DNA of 64,000 nt from Pseudomonas arsenicoxydans (GTDB lineage Bacteria; Pseudomonadota; Gammaproteobacteria; Pseudomonadales; Pseudomonadaceae), in the NCBI RefSeq assembly GCF_006438915.1, contig NZ_RCZE01000012.1:62001-126000 (forward strand), read 5' to 3'. Below the pieces are notes generated by a model. That model was not told where the DNA came from. It searched no databases and saw only the letters and a list, made by a program, of their open reading frames with translations. The position numbers were made by a program, and so were the translations under genes. Of the stretch, positions 1-8,812 are shown piece after piece. Position 1 is the stretch's first letter. Each line of letters starts with the position of its first letter.

Positions 1-272
1 ATCCAGACGAAATGACGGCTCGTTGGCTGGATCGAACATCGGCGATTCTCTACAGGAGGGGCGGCTGGGGATTCTCTCCGAGAGAGTTGGCCGAGTAGAG
101 AGCTGAACTACAACTTAGGAAATGACCTACGCGAAAAGAAGACCACATTGCAGGGATAGACGTGGATGTGAGTCATTTCGCTGGAAAACCAAGACGCGTC
201 GCACCAGGTCATCTGAAATTTCCGCAGCGTGCGGTACATTTTCAGACAACCTGATGAGAGCAGTGACCTACC
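1..272. other. Non-coding or unassigned left edge
   Basis: This stretch lies downstream of the speA stop codon and runs to the window edge. A 75-codon open frame at 122-349 on the plus strand overlaps the end of speA and has an Arg/Thr-rich composition with no recognisable motif, so it is not called a gene. A short palindrome (CTCTC near 75, GAGAG just after) is visible. No T-run typical of a speA terminator is seen. Nothing else can be supported. Confidence 0.4.
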
Positions 273-2186
273 TTACGAAGACAGGTAAGACGAACGGGTC
301 AGGCCCAGGCGCAGAGCGTCGAGGAACTGGGTGCGCTCGGCAGCGGTGATGCGGGCACTGGCGCACTTGTCGCGGTAGTGGGTCATCAACTCTTCCGGCG
401 ACAAGTGCACATAACGCAGCATGTCTTCAATGGTGTCGTGGGTTTCGATACCGGCGTGGTACACGCTGCCATCGGCGTTCTGGTAGATGTTCACCGAGTC
501 GGTGTCACCGAACAGGTTGTGCATGTCGCCGAGGATTTCCTGGTAAGCGCCGACCAGGAAGATCCCCAACAGGTAGTCTTCACCGTCGTTCAGTGCGTGC
601 ACCGGCAAGCTGGTTTCGATGCTCTGCTCGTCGACGTATTGCTTGATCTTGCCGTCGGAGTCGCAGGTCAGGTCTTGCAGCACGGCGCGGCGCAGCGGCT
701 CTTCGTCGAGACGGTGCAGCGGCAGGATCGGCAGGACCTGGCCGATGGCCCAGGTGTCCGGCAAGCTCTGGAATACCGAGAAGTTGCAGATGTACTTGTC
801 GGCCAGCTTGTCGTTGAGTTCGTCGAGCACCTGACGGTGCGAACGCTGACGGGCTTTCAACGAGTTGTGCAGGCGACGGCACACGGCGAAGTAGCATTGC
901 TCGGCCAGGGCTTTTTGCGCCAGGGTCAGCTTGCCATCGGCGTACTGGGTGGCCACGTCGCTCATGTAGTGCGTCGCGCGCCAGTAGGTTTCGGTGACCA
1001 TCTCGATGTCGGTCGGACCCAGCAGATCAACCAGCCACTGCACGGTTTCCGGCAGTTCTTCCTTGTTGTCGATCTGCGGCACGTCGTCGTTGTGTTTCTC
1101 GACGTCGGTGACCTGCACCACCAGCATGGCGTGGTGAGCGGTCAGGGAGCGGCCGCTTTCAGAGAAGATGTTCGGGTGCGGCAGGTTCTGCGCGTCGCAG
1201 AATTCCTTGAGCATCCCGACCACGACACCGGCGTAATCGTCCATGTCGTAGTTGATCGAACTGGCGTTACGCGAATGCGTACCGTCGTAGTCCACGCCCA
1301 GACCGCCGCCCACGTCGATGTGATCCACCGGCAGGCCGAGGTTGCGCAGCTCGCCGTAGTAACGAATCGCTTCCTTGAAACCGTGCTGGTAGTCCGCCAG
1401 GTTGGCGATCTGCGAGCCCATGTGGAAGTGCAGCAGGCGAATGCCCTGATCCAGGCCAGCGGCACGGAAACGCTCGACCACCGACAGCAACTGCGCCGCC
1501 GACAGACCGAATTTGGATTTCTCGCCGCCAGTGTCCGCCCATTTGGACGAGGCCAGGGACGACAGACGTACGCGCAGGCCGACCTGAGGCTTGACCTTGA
1601 GCGACGCCGCTTCTTCGATCACCAGGCCGACTTCGGATTCTTTCTCGATCACGATAAAGACGTTGTGACCCAGCTTCTGGCCCATCAGCGCCAGACGGAT
1701 GAACTCGCGGTCTTTGTAACCGTTGCAAACGATGGTCCCGCCTTTCGGCGCCAGTGCCAATACCGCCAGCAGCTCAGGCTTGGAGCCGGCTTCCAGACCG
1801 ATGGAGACGTCCTGGGTGGCGATGATGTTTTCGATCACCGCTTCTTGCTGGTTCACCTTGATCGGGTACAGCGCGGTGTACTTGCTCTGGTATTCCAGAC
1901 GCTCGATGTTTGCATCGAAGGCGCCGGTCAGCTGACGCACACGGTCTTGCAGGATATCCGGGAAACGCACCAGCAATGGCAAGGACAAACCGCTTTTGCG
2001 CAGTTGGTCGACTTGCTCGAACAGATCAATAGGCGAACTGGTCGGACCGTTCGGACGAACTTCGACGCGACCGGCGTCATTGATCGCGAAATACCCGGCC
2101 CCCCAATGGCGAATCCCGTAAACACTGCGGCTGTCCGCAACTGTCCATTGGCTGCCATCGTCTTTGCGTGTGCGTCGTACGGACAT
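273..2186 (-). CDS. speA: Biosynthetic arginine decarboxylase SpeA
   Basis: Converts arginine to agmatine and CO2, the first step of the agmatine route to putrescine and polyamines, in the cytoplasm. The 637-residue product has the usual length for the family. It shows the fold-III PLP enzyme signatures: the PLP lysine context YPIKVNQQ near residue 110, the glycine-rich DVGGGLGVDYDGT segment in the middle of the barrel, HFHMGSQ, and SESGRSLTAHHA before the C-terminal beta domain. The start is ATG at 2186. It is the first gene of a minus-strand group that also occurs next to a SUI1 gene in P. aeruginosa. Upstream (2187-2405) lies a non-coding gap with an inverted repeat. Confidence in identity is high; expression control cannot be read from the sequence. 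Confidence 0.97.
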   Translation of the reverse strand: MSVRRTRKDDGSQWTVADSRSVYGIRHWGAGYFAINDAGRVEVRPNGPTSSPIDLFEQVDQLRKSGLSLPLLVRFPDILQDRVRQLTGAFDANIERLEYQSKYTALYPIKVNQQEAVIENIIATQDVSIGLEAGSKPELLAVLALAPKGGTIVCNGYKDREFIRLALMGQKLGHNVFIVIEKESEVGLVIEEAASLKVKPQVGLRVRLSSLASSKWADTGGEKSKFGLSAAQLLSVVERFRAAGLDQGIRLLHFHMGSQIANLADYQHGFKEAIRYYGELRNLGLPVDHIDVGGGLGVDYDGTHSRNASSINYDMDDYAGVVVGMLKEFCDAQNLPHPNIFSESGRSLTAHHAMLVVQVTDVEKHNDDVPQIDNKEELPETVQWLVDLLGPTDIEMVTETYWRATHYMSDVATQYADGKLTLAQKALAEQCYFAVCRRLHNSLKARQRSHRQVLDELNDKLADKYICNFSVFQSLPDTWAIGQVLPILPLHRLDEEPLRRAVLQDLTCDSDGKIKQYVDEQSIETSLPVHALNDGEDYLLGIFLVGAYQEILGDMHNLFGDTDSVNIYQNADGSVYHAGIETHDTIEDMLRYVHLSPEELMTHYRDKCASARITAAERTQFLDALRLGLTRSSYLSS

Positions 2187-2325
2187 TGAAGTCCCCTATA
2201 AAGAAGTCATAGAGCGTCGCCTGGGTTCAGGCCGGCGCAGTCTAAAGAATGAAAATGACGATTAGCCTGCATGCAAGGGCGATAGACCGCACATTCAGGT
2301 TTGAGTTTAGAAACCGGTCAGAACA

Positions 2326-2403
2326 GGCTCTGTGAAAACCATGTAGACGACGCCAGAACCGTTGTCAGGACTGGATCAAGCCGAGGGTGGTTTTCACAGA
2401 GGC
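2326..2403. repeat. Small element with 13-bp inverted ends
   Basis: Arms CTCTGTGAAAACC (2328-2340) and GGTTTTCACAGAG (2389-2401) are perfect reverse complements separated by 48 bases. The outer bases nearly extend the match to 15. The element ends five bases before the stop codon of the SUI1 gene. It could act as a folded 3' end for that transcript, but no T-run follows, so a MITE-like remnant is equally possible. Confidence 0.5.
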
Positions 2404-2405
2404 TG

Positions 2406-2777
2406 CTAGCCGCCGGACTTCTTCGCTTTGAAACCGAGTTTGATCAGCTCGCCCAAGAGTAGCTCGACATGATCGCCCTGGATTTCAATGATCCCGTCTT
2501 TCAACGCACCGCCTGTGCCACAACGCTTCTTCAACGTAGTGGCCAGTTCCTTGAGCGCGTCTTCGGCCAACGGCACGCCGGTGATGGTGGTCACCGTCTT
2601 GCCGCCACGCCCCTTGCTTTCGCGACGCACGCGAGCGACGCCGTCGCCGGCAGGGATAACGGTCTGTTTGCAGATACAGGCGTCCACCGGTTTACTGCAA
2701 TCCGGGCAATGACGACCTGCGTCGGTGGAAAATACCAGGCCACCAAGGGCGGCGAAGGATGCGGCTTTTTTGGCCAC
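2406..2777 (-). CDS. SUI1/YciH family translation initiation factor
   Basis: Small homologue of eukaryotic eIF1 thought to act in start-codon discrimination on the ribosome; its bacterial role is poorly defined. The protein is 123 residues from the GTG start at 2777, which is preceded by GAGGATTGCCG, a good ribosome site; a longer reading frame to 2849 is less likely because it lacks such a site. An N-terminal zinc-ribbon-like segment has CPDC and CIC cysteine pairs (HCPDCSKPVDACICKQ), followed by the basic GRGGKTVTTITGVPL segment and the C-terminal SUI1 fold ending LGFKAKKSGG. It lies between speA and a REP pair in the order known from P. aeruginosa. Family assignment is secure. Confidence 0.92.
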   Translation of the reverse strand: MAKKAASFAALGGLVFSTDAGRHCPDCSKPVDACICKQTVIPAGDGVARVRRESKGRGGKTVTTITGVPLAEDALKELATTLKKRCGTGGALKDGIIEIQGDHVELLLGELIKLGFKAKKSGG

Positions 2778-2884
2778 CGGCAATCCTCTTGGGAGGACAA
2801 AGACTGGTCGCGGCAACCTGGGCAGGTGCCATCGACCGCGAAGCCCCACTCAGGCAGGGGCAGCGCTAATGAAACAGTACAAAC

Positions 2885-2988
2885 CTGTAGGAGCCGAGCT
2901 TGCTCGCGATGGACGTCAACGATAAGGCGCGACATCAGACAGCACGTATCGTCCATACGCTCTCTCGCGAGCAAGCTCTGCTCCTGCA
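2885..2988. repeat. REP palindrome pair (REPIN-like)
   Basis: Two diverged REP sequences in opposite orientation, TAGGAGCCGAGCTTGCTCGC at the left and GCGAGCAAGCTCTGCTCCT at the right, about 55 bases apart. It fills the gap between the SUI1 gene and the NUDIX gene. It is a variant of the main REP type in this window. Confidence 0.8.
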
Positions 2989-3046
2989 AAAGGTCGCGCA
3001 GTGTAACGGCAAAAAGCCGACTTGCTAAGAGCCAATCGGCGCCAAT

Positions 3047-3604
3047 TTATAGCTCTTTTGCGACGCCATCCCGCTGCGCGCTCAGATAGCGCTTCAACGC
3101 CGCCAGAGAGTCCGGGCAATAAGGCTTTTGCTGGATTTCCAGCATGACCTGATCGATGGGCAGGAAGCGCGCTTCGATCACCTCTTCAGGCTGCAGAATC
3201 AGTGGCCCGTCCCATACCGCCGAAAACGCCGAACACCAGAGCCGGTTGCCGGTGTCTTCAAAGAAGAAGTGATCGTGGGCGGTCAGTTCCACGCCGCTCA
3301 CGCCCAGCTCTTCCTCAAGCTCGCGGGCGGCTGACTCGGCGTAGGTTTCGCTGGCGAGCACCATGCCCCCCGCCGCCACGTCCCAATACCCCGGATAAAT
3401 GGCTTTGCTCAGGGTTCGGCGGTGCACACAGAGTTCACCGGCCGAATTGAACAGCATGATGTAGGTGCCGCGCCCGATCAGCCCGCGCTCGCGCAGGTCG
3501 GAACGGACCAGGGCGCCAAGCAGGTTGTCCTGCTCGTCGACCCAGGCGATCTGTTCGGCATCCGAGGCCGCACGGTGGGCGGCCTCTTTGGCGTTATCAA
3601 CCAT
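3047..3604 (-). CDS. NUDIX hydrolase (YfcD-like)
   Basis: Predicted to hydrolyse a nucleoside diphosphate-linked substrate; the true substrate is unknown. The 185-residue product carries a complete Nudix box, G-x5-E-x7-REL-x-EE-x-G, in GGMVLASETYAESAARELEE followed by LGV. N-terminal sequence EQIAWVDEQDNLLGALVRSDLRERGLIGRGTY and HRRTLSKAIYPGYWD resemble the YfcD/IPP isomerase-like branch of the superfamily. The start ATG at 3604 is only 3 bases from the stop of the upstream DUF2333 gene at 3608, so the two are very likely co-transcribed. The same pair is adjacent in P. aeruginosa. Confidence 0.93.
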   Translation of the reverse strand: MVDNAKEAAHRAASDAEQIAWVDEQDNLLGALVRSDLRERGLIGRGTYIMLFNSAGELCVHRRTLSKAIYPGYWDVAAGGMVLASETYAESAARELEEELGVSGVELTAHDHFFFEDTGNRLWCSAFSAVWDGPLILQPEEVIEARFLPIDQVMLEIQQKPYCPDSLAALKRYLSAQRDGVAKEL

Positions 3605-3607
3605 GAC

Positions 3608-4675
3608 TCAGCCTTGATTGAGCAATTGACGCAGATCGATCACTGCCGCGTTGGCCCGGGAAATGTAGTTGGCCATGACCAGCGAGTGGTTGGCCAGCAC
3701 GCCGAAGCCGCTGCCGTTGAGGATCATCGGGCTCCAGACCGGCTCTTGCGATGCTTCCAGCTCACGAATGATCTGGCGCACGCTGACCGTGGCGTTTTTC
3801 TTGGCCAATACGTCGGCGAAGTCGACTTCGATGGCGCGCAGCAAATGCGAGAGCGCCCAAGCCTGACCACGCGCTTCGTAGAACACGTTGTCGATCTGCA
3901 TCCACGGGGTCTCGACGATTTCTTCGTCAACCTGTGGCACTTGCCCTGGCGCAAGGACTTCGGTTTTCAGCGAGGTATTAAGTTTGACCCGACCGACGCT
4001 GGCCGACAGGCGTTGCGACAGCGAACCCAGGCGAGTACCCACGTCACCCAGCCAATTGTTCAGGTTGTCGGCGCGGGCATAGAACAGCGCGCTTTTCTGG
4101 CTAGGATCGGACAAACGCGCCTGATACCGGCTCAGGGAATTGATGCCTTCCTGATACTCGGACTCACTGGAAGGCAGCACCCAGCTCTTGTTGTCGAAGT
4201 TGAAACGCGGCTCGGCCTTGGCCAGGTCGGCGTCTTCGGCCGATTGCGACTGGGAGCGGGCGAAGTCTTTACGCAGCGCGCGGCTCAAATCGCGAACCTG
4301 GACCAGCACGCCATATTCCCAGCTCGGCATGTTGTCCATCCACAAGCCCGGCGGGAAACGGTCGTTGGAAATATAGCCACCCGGCTTGGTCAGCAACGTA
4401 CCGGCGACGGTCTTGAGGGTTTCCACCGTGGTGTAGCCGACGACCATTTGCTTGCCTTCTTTCTCGGCAGCGATCTGGGCATTTTGCTGGACCGGGAACA
4501 GCGCGGGCTCCTCGCTCCAATACCAACCCAGGGCAATCGCCACCAGCAGGTAAAGGCCGATCAAGGTGGCCAGCGCCCGGCTGAACAGCAGGCCGCCGAT
4601 GTAACTGCGGGTGGCCGACTTCGGTTCAGCGGCACGTTCGGGCGCGCTGCCCGCGCGGTTCTTCCAGTCCAGCAT
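3608..4675 (-). CDS. DUF2333 family membrane-anchored protein
   Basis: Function unknown. The 355-residue protein has one N-terminal membrane segment (ALATLIGLYLLVAIALGWYW, about residues 35-54), so most of it is expected on the periplasmic side. The rest is soluble with helical content and no catalytic motif that can be recognised. Length and context (upstream of a NUDIX gene and divergent from a two-receiver diguanylate cyclase) match the DUF2333 family member at the equivalent locus of P. aeruginosa. Start ATG 4675. The family call rests on remembered sequence and synteny. Confidence 0.85.
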   Translation of the reverse strand: MLDWKNRAGSAPERAAEPKSATRSYIGGLLFSRALATLIGLYLLVAIALGWYWSEEPALFPVQQNAQIAAEKEGKQMVVGYTTVETLKTVAGTLLTKPGGYISNDRFPPGLWMDNMPSWEYGVLVQVRDLSRALRKDFARSQSQSAEDADLAKAEPRFNFDNKSWVLPSSESEYQEGINSLSRYQARLSDPSQKSALFYARADNLNNWLGDVGTRLGSLSQRLSASVGRVKLNTSLKTEVLAPGQVPQVDEEIVETPWMQIDNVFYEARGQAWALSHLLRAIEVDFADVLAKKNATVSVRQIIRELEASQEPVWSPMILNGSGFGVLANHSLVMANYISRANAAVIDLRQLLNQG

Positions 4676-4961
4676 GGCGATATCCTTTCAATCACTTGAG
4701 TTCATCGGTTCGACCACAACCCTACGCCATCGTGCCTCGTTTTGCCGCGTATTAATCCGCGCGCTGCGGTGAACCAGGATTGCATCGTCGAGGCACCACT
4801 ATAAAGGAAGCACACGCCTTGAGCCTATCCGACCGACCGGTCACAAACTGAATGACGCTGCATTACAGATTATTGACGTACGACGCTCATGCAACCGAAA
4901 AGAGGTGCTAGCATAGAGCCACCAGTCGATCTCAGCATTTACCCTAACTAGTAGTCAGGAT
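4676..4961. promoter_or_regulatory. Divergent intergenic region between DUF2333 gene and gcbA
   Basis: 286 bases without a gene, expected to carry both divergent promoters. No clear operator or conserved box could be recognised. A short site TCAGGAT lies just before the gcbA ATG. Confidence 0.4.
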
Positions 4962-6632
4962 ATGACCGAGCCAGAAGACCCCAGCCGTGAGCGCCTCAAG
5001 CACCACTTTGCCCAGCGGGTAATTCATCAGGCACGTCAAATTCTTGAGATCTGGCAGCGCCTGCAACGCAGTGAGTGGTCCACCACCGACTTATCAGAAC
5101 TGAGCGAGGCCAACCTGCGCCTGCTGCGGTTTGCCGAGCGCTTCGAACAACCGGAACATACACAACTGGCGCGTCACATCGGCCAGTCGCTGGAGGCTGT
5201 CGACGCCAATCGCGGACGCCTGAGCAGCGGGCTGATCACTGACCTCAATCGCTTGATGCAGCGCCTGTCGCGCACCGGCCTGCGGCATGGCGATCAGTAC
5301 GAACAAACCTTCCTGCCACCGTTGCGCAAGCCGATCTACGTGATGCTGCAGGATCACGACCGCGCCGAACGCCTGGCCAAGCAACTGGAATTTTTCGGGC
5401 TCAGCGCCCAATCCCTGGACAGCGTTGCCGCCTTCCGTTCCGCGATGGTCGAGCGCTTGCCAGCGGCGATCGTCATGGATGTGGACTTCAGTGGCGCCGG
5501 TATCGGCCTGAAACTGGCCGCCGAAGCCCAGGAAGGTCTCGATCATCGCCTGCCGCTGTTGTTCTTCAGCCTGCACGAAACCGACACTCCGACCCGCCTC
5601 GCCGCTGTGCGCGCCGGCGGCCAGGAGTTTCTCACCGGCACCCTGGAGGCTTCGAGCCTGCTGGAGAAAATTGAAGTCCTGACCTGCGTCGCCCAGTACG
5701 AGCCGTATAAAGTGCTGATCATCGACGACTCCCGCGCCCAGGCCCTGCACACCGAACGCCTGCTCAATAGCGCCGGGATCGTCACGCGCACGTTGATCGA
5801 TCCGATCCAGGCCATGGCCGAACTCTCGGACTTTCAACCTGACCTGATCATCCTCGACATGTACATGCCGACCTGCACCGGTACGGAGCTGGCCAAGGTG
5901 ATCCGTCACAACGACCGTTACGTCAGCGTCCCGATCATTTACCTGTCGGCCGAAGACGATCTGGACAAGCAACTCGACGCCATGAGCGAAGGCGGCGACG
6001 ACTTCCTGACCAAACCGATTAAACCGCGCCACCTGATCACCACCGTGCGCAACCGCGCGGCACGGGCACGCAATCTGAAAGCCCGGATGGTCCGCGACAG
6101 CCTGACCGGTTTGTACAACCACACGCACATTTTGCAACTGCTTGAAGACTGCAGCTTCCGCTCCCGCCGCGAGAACAAGCCGTTGAGCTTCGCGATGCTC
6201 GACATCGACCACTTCAAACGGGTCAATGACAGCCACGGCCACCCCATGGGTGACCGGGTGATTAAAAGCCTGGCGCTGTTCTTAAAGCAACGCTTGCGCA
6301 AGACCGACTTCATCGGCCGCTATGGCGGTGAAGAGTTCGCGATCGTGATGCCGGACACCGACCTCGCATCGGCTTACGCCGTGCTGGATGAAATTCGTCA
6401 GCGCTTTGCCGAGATTCACTACCCTGCCCAACCTCAAGACCTGTGGTGCACGTTCAGTGCCGGCGTGGTGGAATTGTGCGAGCACTCCGACAGCCTGATG
6501 ATGGCCAGTCAGGCAGACGAGGCGCTGTACCGCGCCAAGGACGCCGGACGCAATCGTGTTCAAGCCGCGCGAACGTCACAGCAAAGTGCCACTTTTTCAT
6601 CGGAATCCACCGATTCGGTCATAACCCTGTAA
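4962..6632 (+). CDS. gcbA: Diguanylate cyclase GcbA (two receiver domains plus GGDEF)
   Basis: Makes cyclic di-GMP, which promotes biofilm attachment in P. fluorescens. The 556-residue protein has an N-terminal helical region (1-120), a first receiver domain (about 125-243), a second receiver domain (about 249-365) with the phospho-acceptor at D299 in IILDMYMP and the conserved Lys in LTKPIKP, and a GGDEF domain (375-535) with active-site motif GGEEF at 455-459. An inhibitory I-site RxxD is present (R446-KT-D449), so product feedback is expected. The first receiver is less canonical (VMDVDFSG, D173). The neighbours DUF2333 gene and a chemoreceptor match the P. aeruginosa PA4843 locus. Start ATG 4962 with TCAGGAT just upstream. 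Confidence 0.9.
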   Translation: MTEPEDPSRERLKHHFAQRVIHQARQILEIWQRLQRSEWSTTDLSELSEANLRLLRFAERFEQPEHTQLARHIGQSLEAVDANRGRLSSGLITDLNRLMQRLSRTGLRHGDQYEQTFLPPLRKPIYVMLQDHDRAERLAKQLEFFGLSAQSLDSVAAFRSAMVERLPAAIVMDVDFSGAGIGLKLAAEAQEGLDHRLPLLFFSLHETDTPTRLAAVRAGGQEFLTGTLEASSLLEKIEVLTCVAQYEPYKVLIIDDSRAQALHTERLLNSAGIVTRTLIDPIQAMAELSDFQPDLIILDMYMPTCTGTELAKVIRHNDRYVSVPIIYLSAEDDLDKQLDAMSEGGDDFLTKPIKPRHLITTVRNRAARARNLKARMVRDSLTGLYNHTHILQLLEDCSFRSRRENKPLSFAMLDIDHFKRVNDSHGHPMGDRVIKSLALFLKQRLRKTDFIGRYGGEEFAIVMPDTDLASAYAVLDEIRQRFAEIHYPAQPQDLWCTFSAGVVELCEHSDSLMMASQADEALYRAKDAGRNRVQAARTSQQSATFSSESTDSVITL

Positions 6633-6684
6633 CACAAACGCAATAAATTCAGGCGCTTACCATTCTGCCGTTGGTAGATCCGCC

Positions 6685-8631
6685 ATGCGCCTGAAGTTGC
6701 TGACCAATCTCAATACCCTCCTTTTAGTCGCCGTGTGCGTGGCCCTTGGCGCCACGCTGTGGTGGTCGCAAAAAGCTCTGGAGCGCCCGTATCTGTTGAT
6801 GGAGCGTTACCTGGGGCTGTCCCAGCAATTTCAGAATGAAGTCGCGCGCAATATCGAGGACTACCTCGCCAGCGGTGATGCCCTGCGCCTGAGCAGCGCC
6901 AGCCAGGCCATCGATGTCTTGCAAAAGGAGCTGGGCGAGTTGCCACCGGCACTGGCCGAGACCTTGCGCCCGAGCCTGTCGACCCTGGAGGAATTCAGCA
7001 AAACCGATCTGTTGGCCGCCGGCAAACTCGCGGGTGATCCGCAGGCGCTGCTTCTGCAAGCCGAGCGCGAACTTGGCGCCAGCCTCGACCAGCTCAGCCA
7101 GTACGCCAGCGCTAACGCGGCCTACCTGACACCGCTGCTCGCCGCTTCTCAGCATCTGGGCAAACTGTCGCTGGCCCGAGACAAACTGGTGAGCAGCGGC
7201 CGCAGCGAACTGGCCGCTGACGTCGAGCGTGAAGTGACCAACATCCGTACTCAGGCAGAGTTGTTGAGCGGCTTGCCACTGCTCGGCGTAACCGCCAAGA
7301 CCGAATCCAGCACCGATGATTTCGCCTCGATGATGGGGCTGGAGAACACCGAGAAAGCCGCTGCGGAAGACGCTGGTGTCGGCCTCAAGCGTGAACTCAA
7401 CAGCCTGCTCACGCGCTACCCGGCCGAGTTGTCGCGCACCCGCGATCAGATCCAAAAACGCACCGATCTTAGCGCCGCCACTCACCTGAAAATCGCTGCC
7501 GTGCAGCAAGCGATTGCCGGGCTCGAACCGGTGGTCCGCGCCCAGCACGGGCAGATCCAGGGCGAAGTGCGGTTGATGCAAGGCGTGATGATCGGGCTGA
7601 TCCTGCTGATCGCCCTGCTCATCGACACCCTGCAACGACGCCTGGCGCGAACCCTGACTAACCTCGCGCCAGCCCTGTCCACTTGGGCCGAGGGCGACTT
7701 CAGCCGCGACATCGAGCTGGGTAACACCAATCGCGAACTGCATGACATCCAGGCGTCGCTCAATCGCTTGCGCGCCTATCTGGTGGATCTGGTCGGGACC
7801 ATTCGTCTCAACGCCGAGCAAGTCGCCGGCAGCAGCCGCACCCTGGCCGATTTGAGTAATGACCTGCACAGCGGCGCCGAACATCAGGCGGGCGACACGG
7901 CGCTGATCCGCGATTCCCTCGGCGAACTGGAGGCGACCATTCAACAAGTCGCCGGCGATGCCAGCCAGGCCGCCGAAGCCAGTCGCCATGCCGGCCTGGC
8001 CGTTGAGCATGGGCAGAAAGTCATCGGCCTGAGCCTGACCGGCCTGCATGCGCTAGTGGGTGAAGTGCAGGGCAACGCGCAGATGATCGAGCACCTGGCT
8101 GAAGAGTCGGCGACCATCGGCGGTGTGCTGACGGTGATCCGTTCGATTGCCGACCAGACCAACCTGCTGGCCCTGAACGCCGCCATCGAAGCAGCCCGCG
8201 CCGGGGAAATGGGTCGCGGGTTTGCGGTCGTGGCGGAAGAGGTTCGTTCATTGGCGCAGCGCACGGCCGGTGCGACGGCAGAGATTCAGACCCTGATCGC
8301 CGGTCTGCAAGCCGCCGCGCGACAATCGGTGGAAGGCATGCGTGCTCAGGTCGAACACGCCGAAGCTACCGCCAATCAGGCGCAAGCCGCGGATGGCGCG
8401 CTGGATAAAATTGTCGGGGCAATTCAGACCATTTCCGACACCGCCGTGCGCATCGCCGATGTCACTGCCCAACAGAGTGGCGCGGTCAGCGAGATTCGCG
8501 ACCACAGTGAGCGCATTCACCAATTGGGTGGGGATAACCTGTTGCGCATTGGTGAAGGGCGTGAACAGGGGGAGAACCTGTTGGTGCTGGGTGGGCGGCT
8601 GCGTACGGCCGTTCAGGCCTTCCGCGTCTGA
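6685..8631 (+). CDS. Methyl-accepting chemotaxis protein (CtpL-like)
   Basis: Membrane chemoreceptor that signals to CheA/CheW. The 648-residue protein has a first membrane helix at about 7-27, a long periplasmic helical sensor region of about 270 residues, a second membrane helix at about 299-316, a HAMP domain (about 317-370) and a cytoplasmic signalling domain whose hairpin tip contains the conserved IADQTNLLALNAAIEAARAG near residue 487. The position between gcbA and dsbD is that of ctpL (PA4844) in P. aeruginosa, reported to act in phosphate taxis. Ligand specificity cannot be inferred from sequence alone. It follows gcbA by 52 bases and may share its transcript. Confidence 0.88.
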   Translation: MRLKLLTNLNTLLLVAVCVALGATLWWSQKALERPYLLMERYLGLSQQFQNEVARNIEDYLASGDALRLSSASQAIDVLQKELGELPPALAETLRPSLSTLEEFSKTDLLAAGKLAGDPQALLLQAERELGASLDQLSQYASANAAYLTPLLAASQHLGKLSLARDKLVSSGRSELAADVEREVTNIRTQAELLSGLPLLGVTAKTESSTDDFASMMGLENTEKAAAEDAGVGLKRELNSLLTRYPAELSRTRDQIQKRTDLSAATHLKIAAVQQAIAGLEPVVRAQHGQIQGEVRLMQGVMIGLILLIALLIDTLQRRLARTLTNLAPALSTWAEGDFSRDIELGNTNRELHDIQASLNRLRAYLVDLVGTIRLNAEQVAGSSRTLADLSNDLHSGAEHQAGDTALIRDSLGELEATIQQVAGDASQAAEASRHAGLAVEHGQKVIGLSLTGLHALVGEVQGNAQMIEHLAEESATIGGVLTVIRSIADQTNLLALNAAIEAARAGEMGRGFAVVAEEVRSLAQRTAGATAEIQTLIAGLQAAARQSVEGMRAQVEHAEATANQAQAADGALDKIVGAIQTISDTAVRIADVTAQQSGAVSEIRDHSERIHQLGGDNLLRIGEGREQGENLLVLGGRLRTAVQAFRV

Positions 8632-8640
8632 CAAATTGCC

Positions 8641-8723
8641 TTCGCGAGCAAGCCCGCTCCCACATTTGACCGCATTCTCATTGATGAACTCGGTTGAATG
8701 TGGGAGCGGGCTTGCTCGCGAAG
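8641..8723. repeat. REP palindrome pair (REPIN)
   Basis: Inverted REP copies TTCGCGAGCAAGCCCGCTCC (from 8641) and GGAGCGGGCTTGCTCGCGAA (to about 8722) separated by a short loop. It begins ten bases after the chemoreceptor stop codon, where it can protect or end the transcript. Confidence 0.9.
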
Positions 8724-8812
8724 ACGCCGGTACAATCACCGCATAGCTCCCTACCCAGCACACCCCGCCGCCGTCCGCTATCATGCCCCCAATTCCGATA
8801 CGCGAGATTGTC

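Noticed and set aside
122..349. Small Arg/Thr-rich open frame at the left edge
   Set aside because: No ribosome site, no motif, and it overlaps the end of speA on the other strand.
378..2189. 603-codon open frame on the plus strand
   Set aside because: It is the antisense of speA, rich in Val, Gln, His and Asp as expected for a shadow of a high-GC gene; no family match.
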